This document shows, piece by piece, positions 46,181-57,384 of a DNA stretch of 64,000 nt (positions within the stretch are counted from its first letter, which is position 1; every line of letters begins with the position of its first letter). The position numbers and the translations under genes were made by a program. Where the stretch lies: positions 11,734,259 through 11,798,258 of the forward strand of contig OX442320.1 of assembly GCA_949358305.1 (NCBI GenBank), in the 5' to 3' direction. Below the pieces are notes generated by a model that was given only the letters and a program-made list of their open reading frames with translations, was not told where the DNA came from and did not search any database. The DNA comes from Strigamia acuminata. Its lineage: Eukaryota > Arthropoda > Chilopoda > Geophilomorpha > Linotaeniidae.

Positions 46181-48056
46181 TAGTTGTACGAGACAGTGAC
46201 TGGCTGCAGGACAGTTTTTTATGACAGACTCAAGACAGAACGGTACCTACTGGTAAGAAACAGTGAGTAGCAACATGACAATAAACAAACGTAAAATAAA
46301 CAGAGGACAAACGGAAAGGACAACACACACATGCGTACAGTAAGCAGAGAACAAGCACAACTGTGGAAAAAAAATTTCCCTTGAAGACAGTGGTGCCTAG
46401 GTATTCAAGGAAAGTTTTTTTTCTACGGGTGTACATTGTTAAGGAACACAAGGATAACAATGACAAGAAACAGAAAGAAACATAACGGTAAATTCAAGGA
46501 AAAAAATGGAATTAGGATTACTTAACCTTATCAGGTACAATATGCAAAGAACTATTTTCTATGATATCTATTCATACAAACTTAAAAAAAAACCTACTAG
46601 TCAATCTATGCTCACTAATTACAGCCAATATGTAACGAATTACTACCAATACAACAATTTCATTCAATACATGCTGAATGAATAAAATAAGAAATAGCAA
46701 AGTACAATTTGTATCCGGTAAGACTCTATAAGTTGCAACTATAAGATAAAGCAAATACCTTCACAGAACTTCATTGCATCGCCAGCAACAGCAATACTCT
46801 ACTACGGTAAGAACACAAATGTCCTTTTCATTTGACCGTTCTACATTCTACCTTAGCTGTTTTTAAAACTAGATACTGTATGTCCAAAAAAATAACCACA
46901 ATTAGTCCTATTTCTCTTATAAATACAATATCAAAGCGGACGAAACCTTATTAAATTGAAATTAGCTCGAAATGAATTCCTCTTACTTGTAAAGAAGAAA
47001 CAAGTTTTCTCATCTGGTTTGGTTAGTTTATAACTCAACTATTTTGCATTCGTTTCAAACTCAACTCAACTCTACATTGCTGCGTTTAAATAAAAATAAA
47101 ATAACATTTTCTAACAAGTTAATATGCACACTTCATCTTCTTTTTGGGATGGTGGTGAGTGACGAGTTGCGATAGACTTCTCCGCAAATCTTCGTGAGAG
47201 GAGTTAGTTACTTAACATTTTATAGAATTTCATTTTACAAGTTTATAGATACACAAATCTGCCCCCTAATATCTAATCCGGTATTTTCGCTGTAAAAACT
47301 CATCGCGTTGAATTTTTCTGCTAAAAATCTCATTTGCGGTGGAGGACTGGTGAGTGGTGATGGTCATTTTCATTTTTGCTTCAATTTTCTTCTGGCCCGC
47401 TCAAGGTAGGTCATAGAACCTGCAAAGAAATATTTACAATTTTTTAACTTTTTATATTTCTTATCTTATGTAGGAAGTTTAAACTAAGCTTTAAAAAACG
47501 TGTCAAACTTTGTTTTATAATCCAATTTACAGAAAGAAAAATTAGATAAAATAAACAAAAAATCCTTAACAGAATTATAAATTAAATCATCAGTTTTGTG
47601 TTTGATTTGTTAAATGTGTACACCCCCACTTTTCCTGTATTGCTACGTCCAAATTCATCGTGATTCTTACAGGGCGCCTTCTGTTGGCATTTTCTCTAAG
47701 AAATGAAAAAATGGTGGCAGTTTTATATTCCAAAACTACAAAATTTGTAGTCGTTTATTCCAGCAAAAGTTTGAAGGAAAACATGCGGATCTTCAAGTAC
47801 GGAAATGAAGTTGCAATTTATTTCAGTCAATTTATTTCAGTATGCGTAATTGTGAGTGTAAAATTGTCGAATTTGCTTTTCATTCGTTTGTCTAATCATT
47901 TATTTTGATATTTTAAGGAATGTAATTTTTACACTAGTTTGCAAACTGCAGTTTTCAGAATTTAGTCGTGAAATGGCCTCAACAACAAACTTAACACCAG
48001 CAGCCATACATTCAATAACTCATGTGACAACACCGAGCGAATAAGCAGCCAAGAAA
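46181..48056. other. Intergenic, no gene supported
   Basis: Mostly AT-rich DNA. One 82-codon open stretch follows an AG at 47671 (GRLLLAFSLRNEKM) but has no recognisable family or partner exon. Confidence 0.4.
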
Positions 48057-48830
48057 TTAGCACAGAAAAATATACAGAGTATTTAGCATCATATTTTGAA
48101 TGGTTTACTTCAAAAATTATTTCAATGTAAGTAGAAATTGAGATTAATGATGAAAACAAAGAATTTTATTCATGGTTCTGAACCTTTTTAGCAAGTCCCT
48201 TGTCTTTTCAAATCTGTGCTCGCATTCGCATCCCTTAGCAAAGATAAAAATAATTTTTAACTAATTTTTTACTGGTGTCACTTAATAACCACTTGTACAT
48301 TCAACTTTTTTCTCAAGTGGGCTCGCTGCCCTAGTGATATTAAAAAATTGATTCATTTCTCGTTTTAAAATTCTAATTTTTCATTTTCCAGATGACTAAA
48401 ACTCGATTAAATGATGAGTTACCTGGAGTACAAAAAATCGTGAATTTTCATCGATCTTAACAAAATGCTCGTTTTCTTGACGGGACAGAAAATAAGCCGT
48501 CCGAAGTTTCCCAACTCATTTATTTCTACTCCGGTAAAGAAGTAATAAAATCTAGAATTCTTTACCACTAATAATTTGCATCCTTTTTATTTCTAATTAC
48601 GTAGATAACCCGAAGAAATCCAGCTTCCTGTTAGTTGGAATGGATTAGGAAAGTTTCCCTCGCACAAGCAAGAAATCCACATCCGAGTAATATCATTTTT
48701 TCAGCAACACGAAAATTTAGAGAAATGGTCAAATTACATCGTCTTACAACAATTGTGAGATGCAAATTTTAAGGTTTGATGCAAAATGTTAAGAATTAAT
48801 TATAAATCAATAACATTACCTTTTCCAGCA
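48057..48830. repeat. Segmental duplication, copy A
   Basis: Related to 50090-50640 (copy B) and to 51400-51640 (copy C). Shared words with C include CCAACTCATTTATTTCTACT and GATAACCCGAAGAAATCCAG; with B, ACGTAGATAACC and a GTTTACTT segment. C is about 85-90% like A, B more distant. Unknown origin: an old gene fragment or a non-autonomous element. Confidence 0.65.
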
Positions 48831-49372
48831 TCTACACCTGCAATGCACATCTTTTCTTTTGTTCGCAACCTGCCGCCACTACGGGAGAACAAAACAAAAC
48901 AGCTTTGGAATTTGACAGATTACAATTCGAAATAACACAGAAAACTACCAGCTAAAATTACCAGCAAACAATAACTTTCGTACCAAGAATAACTCTATTG
49001 ATTATTTTGTTAATTATTTAGAAATACAAACCTTTGAAAATCGTAAAAAGCGGCCGCCGTGACGTCGCTGACGTATTCAAACAACAGCGGCCATTGGTGA
49101 CGCCATCCCATAATGAACGACGAAGTGGATGGTTATAAGATGACTCACAGCGTGAACTATCGCGTGGTCATCCGCTCTTTAAAAACGAAGGGATTAAAAA
49201 TGATACAATTTTACGGAATATCTAAACGACGAACTTAAAATAAAGATTTGATGAAAAAATTGTACAAAAAGTTTGCTTAAAATTGACAAATCTTATTGAT
49301 TTTTTATCTGAGGGACTTCTTTTTCAAACTGCGCGCGCATTTCGTTTACGAAATCGTTTGTCGAAACAACAA

Positions 49373-49937
49373 AATGGCTGACTTGGTAATGCTGTATTTG
49401 TATTTTAAATATTATTAAAGATTCTAATGAAGCTTTACAATTCATTCGTCTGGATCAAGCTGGATCAAGCTGGATCAAGATTGTAAGGCCGCCAATGATT
49501 TTGCTATAATTTACTTAAATAAATGTCGTCATATAAGTACGGAAAAAAATCTCAAATAGAAACCAATACTAATTTGTTTTTATTTTGTAGAAATTATCCA
49601 AACTGTATATGGACGACGCACGTTTAGTGTGGAATGGCAACTGCGTGAACGGAAATGAATAAGCGATTACTAAGTTTTACAAAAACTTAACCATCAGAGA
49701 AACAACGTTGTCGAGTTTGGACACGCAACATGTATTAGCTACGAGTTTTGTTCGTTTAAAAATTAAAAATGTTTTAAACGGTAGTTATTATTTTAATTAG
49801 CTAACCACTGTGGTTGTAGGTAAAGCTGTGAACGGCCAGCCAACGATTCTCGTGCTCGTAGCAGGTGACATTTCATTAAATTTCAGGAAAAACCGTCGTT
49901 ACAGATTGTTTTCGGTTTCAAGAAACAGTCACATAAA
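49373..49937 (+). pseudogene. NXT1: NXT1 (p15, NTF2-related export factor) pseudogene
   Basis: NXT1 pairs with NXF1 in mRNA export. Pieces in the right order: ATGGCTGACTTG before a donor (49373); about 49440-49535 with LDQDCKAANDFAIIY (human VDQACRAAEEFVNVY); exon from 49591 with KLSKLYMDDARLVWNGNC (human LLSRLYMGTATLVWNGNA) and KFYKNL; from 49820 NGQPTILVLVAGDI; and the C-terminus VVTDCFRFQ (human IASDCFRFQ) with stop at 49935. Breaks: CTGGATCAAG is tripled at 49451-49480, shifting the frame; an in-frame TAA at 49660-49662; about 20 residues missing before the last strand; phase mismatch at one splice site. All family landmarks remain, so inactivation is fairly recent or the locus is an unprocessed duplicate. 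Confidence 0.75.
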
Positions 49938-50089
49938 AGTATTTTATATAACTTTATCGAATGTTTTTTAAAAATTATTTTATTATGTGATTAACAAAAT
50001 CGTAAATCGCTACAAGAAACGCAAAAGCACTGGCAAACATAAGCCCAGTTAAATATACTTACAAGTTAACGTAATAAACCGTGATCATG

Positions 50090-50640
50090 CTCTAAAAATA
50101 TCATATTTTTAGTGGTTTACTTGAAAGGAAGCTCGTGGCTTGTGTCAATACAGTGCCAAAAATCATTTGAATGCAATTTGAAATTGAGATTTAAAAAGAA
50201 AAATTGAATTAAACTAAAATATGTATTTTTACAGATACGAATGGAAGAATGAAATTAATGAAGACAACGAGTCTCTCATGCTAGTGATATTAAAATATTA
50301 ATTCCCTTTTTTGTTACATTAATTGTTAATTTTTTTATTCCAGATAATTAAAACCCGAAGTTCGAGAATAGATGAAATTACGAGTTACGTCAAGTGAGCA
50401 AAGCGTGAATTTCTATTCGATTTCAAATAAAACGCTCGTTTTCTTTCGGGAAAATCCTCGCTACGAAGTTTGCGAAGTCTATCAACTCTGGTAAATTAGG
50501 AATAAGAAAATATACATATACATACACATACCACTCACAATTTACGTTTTTATCTCTAAAATTACGTAGATAACCGAAGGAAATGCAGCATATTTGAAAT
50601 GGATAAGCGAAGTCGTTCCAGACACTAACTTGTAAGCGAA
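50090..50640. repeat. Segmental duplication, copy B
   Basis: Diverged copy of 48057-48660, beginning with a TTTACTTGAAAG region and including AACGCTCGTTTTCTTTC and ACGTAGATAACCGAAGG. An AG-flanked frame here ends ITEGNAAYLKWISEVV but has no known relative. Confidence 0.55.
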
Positions 50641-51399
50641 TGTAAACAGAAATTTATTTAAATTTCAATAAAGTTCAACGTTGAATTTACTACTTTTACT
50701 TTATTTGTCAATATTTACTTCTCAAATTTTTAACGCTAACCCAGGCTAGGAGGACACTTGTGGGAATTCACACACTCACTTTTCCATCTAGCGCTACTTC
50801 TTTCTATTTGAACTTTTGGTGGTCCCGTCCACTTTTCTATCTCACACACTTAACATCACTTTTCAAATATTGACTCGCTCTACTAATGACAAACAAACTC
50901 TTAATTCAAGAAATCGTGACAAAACATGTCGAACGAACAAACAACACTCACTGGAAATGCAAAGTTACAGCGTGCAAAACTACTCTTTTGCGTAAAAAAT
51001 AAAATAAGTTACATACCGGTAAACAATTAAAAAGATATCACAAAAAATATAATCAAAAAAGATTCCATTGTACTGTCATTTTAAAGAGGGTTAATTCCAA
51101 CTAGGACAAACAAACACACAAATTGAGAGGTAGTCCATGCTGACCGACCTAATTCAGTTGTGGACAATACAATTTTATGGTGATGAGCAAAAACTTGAAA
51201 AAGGGAAGGGAAACTTTCATAGCTTGGAGGAATTCAGTTATTGAGTATTTGAGCTGCCCCTCATCTTTTCTTCACAGCACTCATTGGAAACATTTCGTCT
51301 CCTAGCGTTAAATAATTGAATAAATTGCGCCTTTATTTTTTTTTTTGCAGTATTGTTTGAATTAATGGCTGCGTGCACCGTTTGCCATACGAGATGCAG
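50641..51399. other. Intergenic, no gene seen
   Basis: AT-rich DNA without coding or structural features I can support. Confidence 0.4.
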
Positions 51400-51640
51400 G
51401 TTGAAATAAAATAAGCCGTACGAAGTTTACCAACTCATTTATTTCTACTCCAGCAAAGAAGTAATAAAATCGAGAATTCTTTACCACTGATAATTTGCAT
51501 CCTTTTTATTTCTAATTACCTAGATAACCCGAAGAAATCCAGCTTACTGTTAGTTGGAATGGATTGTGAGATACAAATTGACAGGTTTTATACAAAATGT
51601 TCAGAATTAATTATAAATCAATAAATTTACCTTTTCCATT
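51400..51640. repeat. Segmental duplication, copy C
   Basis: Closest to copy A (48490-48830), sharing ATTCTTTACCACTRATAATT and AGAATTAATTATAAATCAAT. Lacks the 5' half found in A and B. Confidence 0.65.
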
Positions 51641-51899
51641 ATAATCGATGTGCTATTTTCTGCTCTCAGTCAATCTTCCTTCCTCCTTTTCTGTAATTTT
51701 TGTTTTCTTTCGGCCATTAGTTCCAAGATCCAGTCCGAAATCAATAATAACCTTTGTTTACGTTGTACATCAAGATGGCAGCCATGGGTTCGCGCTATCC
51801 CGCTATCCCGCTATCCCATACTGCATTGCGCGAAGGAATTCTTGTGTTTATTATGTTCAGTTCATAAAGTACTCGAAAGTTCAGTTTAAATGAAGAACT

Positions 51900-52175
51900 C
51901 AAATGATGCACTCAGAGTTGCGTTGCTTAGCAACTCTCTCGAGATTTCTTTGTTTCCAATTTTTATCATCAGGTGACAGCACGCAGGAATTTGACATTTT
52001 TCTAGAAATATCATCCCATCACAATAAGTTACTATTAGATAATTTAATAACGTTTAAATCAATAGTAAGTGAATGGTGTATTAAACATCCTTGGTATGCA
52101 TTTAAATGATGAATTTAAAATTTCGTTGCTTAGCAACTCTTTTGAGAATTTTGTATTTAAAGTTTTTATCACCAG
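51900..52175. repeat. Tandem pair of about 75-bp modules, each with an X-box-like palindrome
   Basis: Two copies about 200 bp apart share CGTTGCTTAGCAACTCT and, 20-40 bp later, TTTTTATCAYCAGGTGAC. The palindromes GTTGCTTAGCAAC lie at 51921-51933 and 52125-52137. The intervening DNA has diverged. Confidence 0.7.
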
Positions 52176-52240
52176 GTGACGGCATGGAGAAAGTTGGAAT
52201 TTTTTCTTGAATTTTCTGTGATTTTTGATTGGTTATTCAG

Positions 52241-53113
52241 ATGAGGTTACGAGGTGTTTGCTATTTTGCATCTTTATTTTTCCGCTTAGATTTTTATCAG
52301 TTTTCATCCCGGCTTGGAGCGAAGCGCACGGAGTTCCGAGGTGAGTTTATTTCAAATTTTAGTTTTTAGCTTTAATTTAGTGGTTTTTTAATTCGTGTTT
52401 CATGGAATTAATTATTAGACGTTTTTAGTTATTTGTACGGTTAATTACATTTTTGGATAGTGTTTTATATCGCTAAGGCGAGAGCATATTTAATTAATTC
52501 TCCTTAGTCTTATTTAATTACTTTTCCTTATTCTTATTTCATTAATTTTTCTTCTTATTTCATTAATTTTCCTTCTTATTTCATTAATTTTCCTTCTTAT
52601 TTCATTAATTTTCCTTCTTATTTCATTAATTTTTTTTAGACTTATTTAATTAGTTTTTCTTAGTTTTATTTAATATTTATTGAAAATTTAATAAAACTTT
52701 ATTCTCATTTCACGGTAATTTATTACTTTAGTTTAACATTTTATTCGTTATTCGTACGTTACTAATTTATTTTCATTACCGGTATTTAAAAATAGGTTTG
52801 CCGACGCACGAGTCGAATGACGCGAACGACAACATGGAGACGAATCCTCGCACAGCGTAAACCAATTCCCATGTTCTATTTGATTTCGAATGATTTTAAT
52901 TTGTTATAATTATTATTACATAATCTCTATAGTCGTTTTTTGTATAATTTTTATTTTTAATTTTGTATTTATACTTTCATATTTTTGTATTTTTATTTGT
53001 GTTTTTGTATTTTTACTTTGACTTTTACTTGTATTTTTAATTTTGTACAATTTATATTTTTATTTTAGTGTATTTAAATATTGATTTCCAGGTTAAAGCT
53101 ATATCATCATTAG
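52241..53113 (+). CDS. Candidate small three-exon gene, 60 residues, unknown
   Basis: Not recognised. Exons 52241-52340, 52796-52856 and 53092-53113 have good GT-AG borders (GAGgtgagt, AATAGgt, TTCCAGg), join in phase, and end in TAG at 53111-53113. The product would begin MRLRGVCYFASLFFRL, hydrophobic at the start, then a polar middle (LPTHESNDANDNMETNP). An AATAAA at 53304 fits a 3' end. The second X-box-like palindrome lies about 104 bp upstream of the ATG. The AG just before the ATG may also be an acceptor of an upstream exon. It could equally be a non-coding transcript or chance. Confidence 0.25.
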
Positions 53114-53495
53114 AAAGACACCGTGGGACATGATTTTGGGGGCCCAGAGCGTGGCACACTCTGGGTCCCAGGTGTGGTAAAACGGCGGAGTCTCAAGGGG
53201 GATGGTTACCCGAGACAAATCCCTAAATGGTCCGTTAGAACCCGCTTAAACTTGTCATTTGCCATATATTTTCCTTTTAAGGAAAAATTTGTAAGTTTTT
53301 TTTAATAAAGTTATTTTTTATGAGCTATGTCATTTCTCCAAAAATTTACTAAGTCCAGATATCAAAAAGGTGAATCTATGCCAAATTTTTATAGGTTTGG
53401 ACTTAGAATAAAAAAGGGATGGTTGGGTGGGTATACAGATTCCCCATTTTAAATAAAATACTAGAGAAATTATAAATCAAAGTATATTGTACAAT

Positions 53496-53568
53496 TATAA
53501 TTTTTCTACGAGTTTTACTTCAACTATAAAAATATAGTTGAAATAAAACTCGAAAGAAAAATTGCAAT
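53496..53568. ncRNA. Long perfect-stem hairpin
   Basis: CGAGTTTTACTTCAACTAT and ATAGTTGAAATAAAACTCG pair around a 6-nt AAAAAT loop with one mismatch. The stem continues outward through AATTTTTCT and AGAAAAATT after a small bulge, giving about 29 paired bases. The size is like a miRNA precursor, but AT-rich foldbacks also arise by chance or from elements. Confidence 0.3.
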
Positions 53569-54475
53569 GACACAATACACACACAACTTTTATTTCACTT
53601 AAAAAATAAAAAATTACACTAAAGAATAAAAAATTACACTTAAAAATTACAAAATGAGAATAGCTGCAATAAATAAATCAAAAGTTCTTCGGTGATGAAT
53701 CCTCCGATTTAACCTAGAAGTCCGTTTAAACCTAAAAAATAAAAAATATATACAATTAGTAAATTACAGAATTAATAAACTATAAAAAAAAAAATAAGAC
53801 GAAACGTCAAAAGCAACAAATTAAACACAAAATGAAAAGTTAGGCCTGAAACTACTCTCTAATTTACTACAAAAGACACGCTAGTGAACTAGTTAAAACT
53901 TACTGCGCTTTTTAAATGAACAGCGCAGTGTGAAAACGAAAGAGAATTAAATAAAAGTATAAAATCAAAAATGAAAAGTACTTACTCGGAGGAAATCCTC
54001 AACGTGCATGTCCTCAACCGAACCGGAACACCGAATGGCGAAAACTCAGCTCGAAGACAAGTTTAAAAATAGGACATGCAAAGTAGTACAGGCTCGCAGA
54101 CAAATCAGCATAGCCAATCAAAAACCACACAGCCAAATGACGCCATTTAGTGAGAACACTCGCTACTACTCGGCACGTGATTGAAACGTAACCAACTAAA
54201 AAAAATAAAATAAAAATCTCTTATCAAACAGTTGTAAATTTTAAAGTGCATTAAAATAAAAAATACTTAAAAATTACACTTTCCTTTCATCTAAGATCGC
54301 CAACATAAATGTGAATGTTCTGCCACCATGTGAGAAAACACGTAAACTACATCCGACAAGCGAGAAAACTTGTGAAATGTATTCTCAGACGAAATCCTAT
54401 GGAGAGGTAAAAGTTTATTTAATTTTCTTGTTAGGTAACTTGAGTTTTTTAAAATGAAATTTTACTTAATTTTAG
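53569..54475. other. Intergenic, no gene seen
   Basis: AT-rich DNA; a short CTGCGCT/AGCGCAG hairpin lies near 53908-53933. No coding support. Confidence 0.35.
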
Positions 54476-54703
54476 GGTCCCTCGCCTACTGTAGCGGCGA
54501 ATGTTTGTCACCTCCTCCTTTGGGGTCCGCAATCCGTCCTTTCTGGCGAAAAGGAAAAGATATCGACGAAAATCGTGCTCGAATGGATGGTTATGGTCAG
54601 GGAATAAATAAACGAGATGGAAACGTTGTTTGCACAAATCAGAAACTCGTTTCTGAGTCGCGTGCGGATGTCCCAAGTCCAGGAGAGCTTAAGTTACTTT
54701 TGA
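54476..54703 (+). pseudogene. Unidentified protein-like reading frame with one in-frame stop
   Basis: Behind a TTTTAG acceptor, the frame GGT CCC TCG... reads like a real protein (PTVAANVCHLLLWGPQSVLS, ISTKIVLEWMVMVRE), then TAA at 54605-54607, then continues in the same frame (NEMETLFAQIRNSFLSRVRM) to TGA at 54701-54703. The amphipathic helix-like composition across the stop suggests one ancestral exon. I do not recognise the family. A shifted frame starting at 54454 is open longer but looks less like protein. Confidence 0.3.
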
Positions 54704-55149
54704 ATCAATTTATTGTTTGTTGCTTTAGAGTATAATATATATTTCCGGTGAAAACACTGTACAAAATGAGAAAATTGTTCATTCGAACAAGTAAATAAAG
54801 TTGATGGCAAGTCGAGCAATTTGTTTCTTTAAAAAAAGACGCATTTTGTTACAAATCAATTTTCTGAACTACAATAGTTTCGATAAGACATATAAAAATA
54901 AAGTGTCAATTTACTAATTCCTGAGGAAGAAAAGTCTATCACGGACGATTACAACTAGAATAAAATATAAAATTTATAAAACGTTCGTTTAAATACTCAA
55001 TTTACAGATGACGTTTTAAGAAAAACTTGTAGCTAAATTCTTATTAATGAACTGAAACCATCAGTTTCTAATATATATTTTTAGGTGACTCACATCGACA
55101 ATCCCAATTATAGTCGACTTCTCGCATGGGAATGTCAAAAATGGTATTT

Positions 55150-56105
55150 TTATTTGGAAGAACTTTGAATCGCTTTGCTTTCCTTCCAGTGTTCAATGCG
55201 ATTTGTCAACTCTGTGGCAGGGCATAGCGTGTCCATCCTAATTATATCAGTTGGATCAGTATTAGAATTGAACAAATGTCGAACAATAATTGCCCGATCC
55301 ATGATGGTGCAGCTCGGAAGAATCACCGGTTCTATCTTCCATCACCGTGTCCATTGACGGATCTAGCGTTTAAAAAGAAAAAGAAAAACAAAAACATTAA
55401 TATTACCGGTAATTAAAATTTTCAAATATCGACACAATTTACCCCTGAATTCATCAGGCGCATCGCTGTAGTCCACTTCTCGCTTTCTATTTTGAATTAA
55501 AATCTCCTCAACACGCTTTGCAAAGCCTTCCAACTGCACTTTTAACTAATGCTTTACTCATTCTCATTTGAGCGTCAATAAACAGTTCTTTCTTATAAAA
55601 CCGCTGCAAATAAAATCAGATTATTGTGATTTTTTTTTTCAAACTTAAAACAAGCAGTGTGTTCATACTTCATCAGCTGCAACTGCTTGTGCAAACCGTT
55701 CCGAGTCAAGATGTAAATAAATGTCGGTTAATTGGTCCAGTAATTTCTTTGGCTCCCATCCACATCGATCCGGGTTTTTCACTTTCAGATTTTTACATAT
55801 CGGACCACATAATTGTTTCAGGTTGAAAATAAGCAGAAACGGTTCTTTAATTTCATTTGTCAGAGTCAGATAGTCCACTGTTTCTCGTGCTAACGTCAAG
55901 TAAGAACGACACTGGCGTTCATCAGTAGCCAACTGTCTCTTTCTCGTCTGCTGAAGATCCTGTAAATATTAATTACCCGTATGAATTAATTTTATCCCAA
56001 TTGAATAAATTCAAAAATATTTACTCGAGCTTGTTGGATCCACGTTGATTTTGTTTTGTTTTCACTGCCCCGCTGTCTCTTCTCTATACCGTGGCTGTAA
56101 CATAA
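55150..56105 (-). pseudogene. UBE4B: UBE4B (Ufd2-type E4 ubiquitin ligase) 3'-end pseudogene
   Basis: C-terminal part of the E4 ligase UBE4B, which extends ubiquitin chains. In order on the minus strand: an exon near 56105-56030; about 55960-55670 with [35 protein letters not shown] and [20 protein letters not shown]; about 55605-55447 with RFYKKELFIDAQMRMSKAL then KRVEEIL and YSDAPDEFR; and about 55366-55150 with DPSMDTVMED, then IMDRAIIVRHLFNS of the U-box and the stop. Splice sites between them still fit in phase. Breaks: about 11 residues missing after EPFL, a frameshift between SAV and LEGFAKRV, and a frameshift inside the U-box after MED. N-terminal exons are absent in the window. Sequencing indels could mimic the shifts, but three lesions argue for a pseudogene. 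Confidence 0.7.
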
Positions 56106-57384
56106 TAACACATTTTAGATGGATAATGCCAGCAAAGCTTCCGATCCGGAACCAAGTGAGCAACAAAACTAATAACACTTACACCACGTGCATGCCCTAT
56201 GATGAAGATTTGAAAAACATGCTCGGAGAATTAACTGTCATCAATCACGGCCGTTTATAATTTGTCACAGGTTTTTTCTGTCATGAAGTTTAAGCAACTC
56301 AATGAAAAATATTGGAAAATTCAAGATGGCGAGAGGCTTGAAATTGAAACGGTTAATGGCGGCAAATATACGTATAATAACTCGTAGAAAAATGAGATCT
56401 GTCATAAATTATATGCATCTTTTTCAGAGACTAATATGAATGTGTATCAAATAACGCAAATAAAGTCGTTTTAAGAACTCGGAATAATACAGCAAAAGTG
56501 GTGGCGCCATACCGGGGAATTCTTACGAACTTGCCAAGTTTGAACGAAATTCGCTATAGATGTAAATTACGTCATCTCACATTAACTCTGAATTGGAAGT
56601 CTAATTTCCAAAGGTGTAAAATTCAACTAATTTTATATTTACAATGCTTTACAGGAAAATAAATTTGCTTTTATTTCCAGTGGATGTGAAGTAAAATATG
56701 GTGGAAAAGATGTTATTTACTGAAGTGAAAACGAGTTTATGAACTTTTTCTTAACCACTTTGAACGCACCTTTGGTTTTATCAAGTGAATAGCAAAAAGG
56801 GACCTCGGATTACCTCACTCACTGTTTTTTCAAGCAGTACAGTGAAGCTCAAAGGGAAATCACACAATATTCACACAAGCATTCCTACTTGCCACGAAAT
56901 TAGAATAATTATCTCTCAAATCACAAAAATAAAAAGGATTGAGGCATCCAGTGTGAGTATTTGATTGAAAACCAGCAAGGAGTGTAGCAATCATACTTTT
57001 GAGAACAAATTTGACAACTAAAGTCAAAATTACTAAACTCGTGTTATGTCATTTCATATTTTTCACGTCCTTTTGATTATTCCTTTAAGGTCAATATGTG
57101 TTCTGAATATGCAATTTTATGTGGGCTATACAACTTTGGACTAACGCAACTCGTAGTAGTTTGCAGTTTGCAGTTTAAATGAATGAATTCACTATTGCGA
57201 TGACAAACAACGCTTGATCACGTCTATACAAATTCCTCTCGTCAACTATTTCGCATCAAAGGCTTTTAATTTCTTTTGAATTAGCACAAATTTAAAAACC
57301 AACACGAACTCGACGATGGATTTGTATATATACTTCGATCAGCTATCATCTCCCACACTCGTTAGCACCACCAATACAAAGGCC
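56106..57384. other. Intergenic, promoter of astacin copy 2 at the right end
   Basis: No gene recognised in 56.1-57.3 kb; AT-rich. A TATATATA at 57326-57333 lies about 55 bp before the astacin ATG and is a plausible TATA box. Confidence 0.4.
57326..57333 (+). promoter_or_regulatory. Likely TATA box of astacin copy 2
   Basis: TATATATA, with start-like TCATCTCC about 25-30 bp downstream and the ATG at 57385. No comparable element is evident before copy 1. Confidence 0.4.

Noticed and set aside
49660-54607. Reassigned TAA codon
   Set aside because: Two interrupted frames have TAA, but RALBP1, PABP-like, HINT1, TEX9 and both astacin genes end at TAA, and the NXT1 remnant has other lesions.
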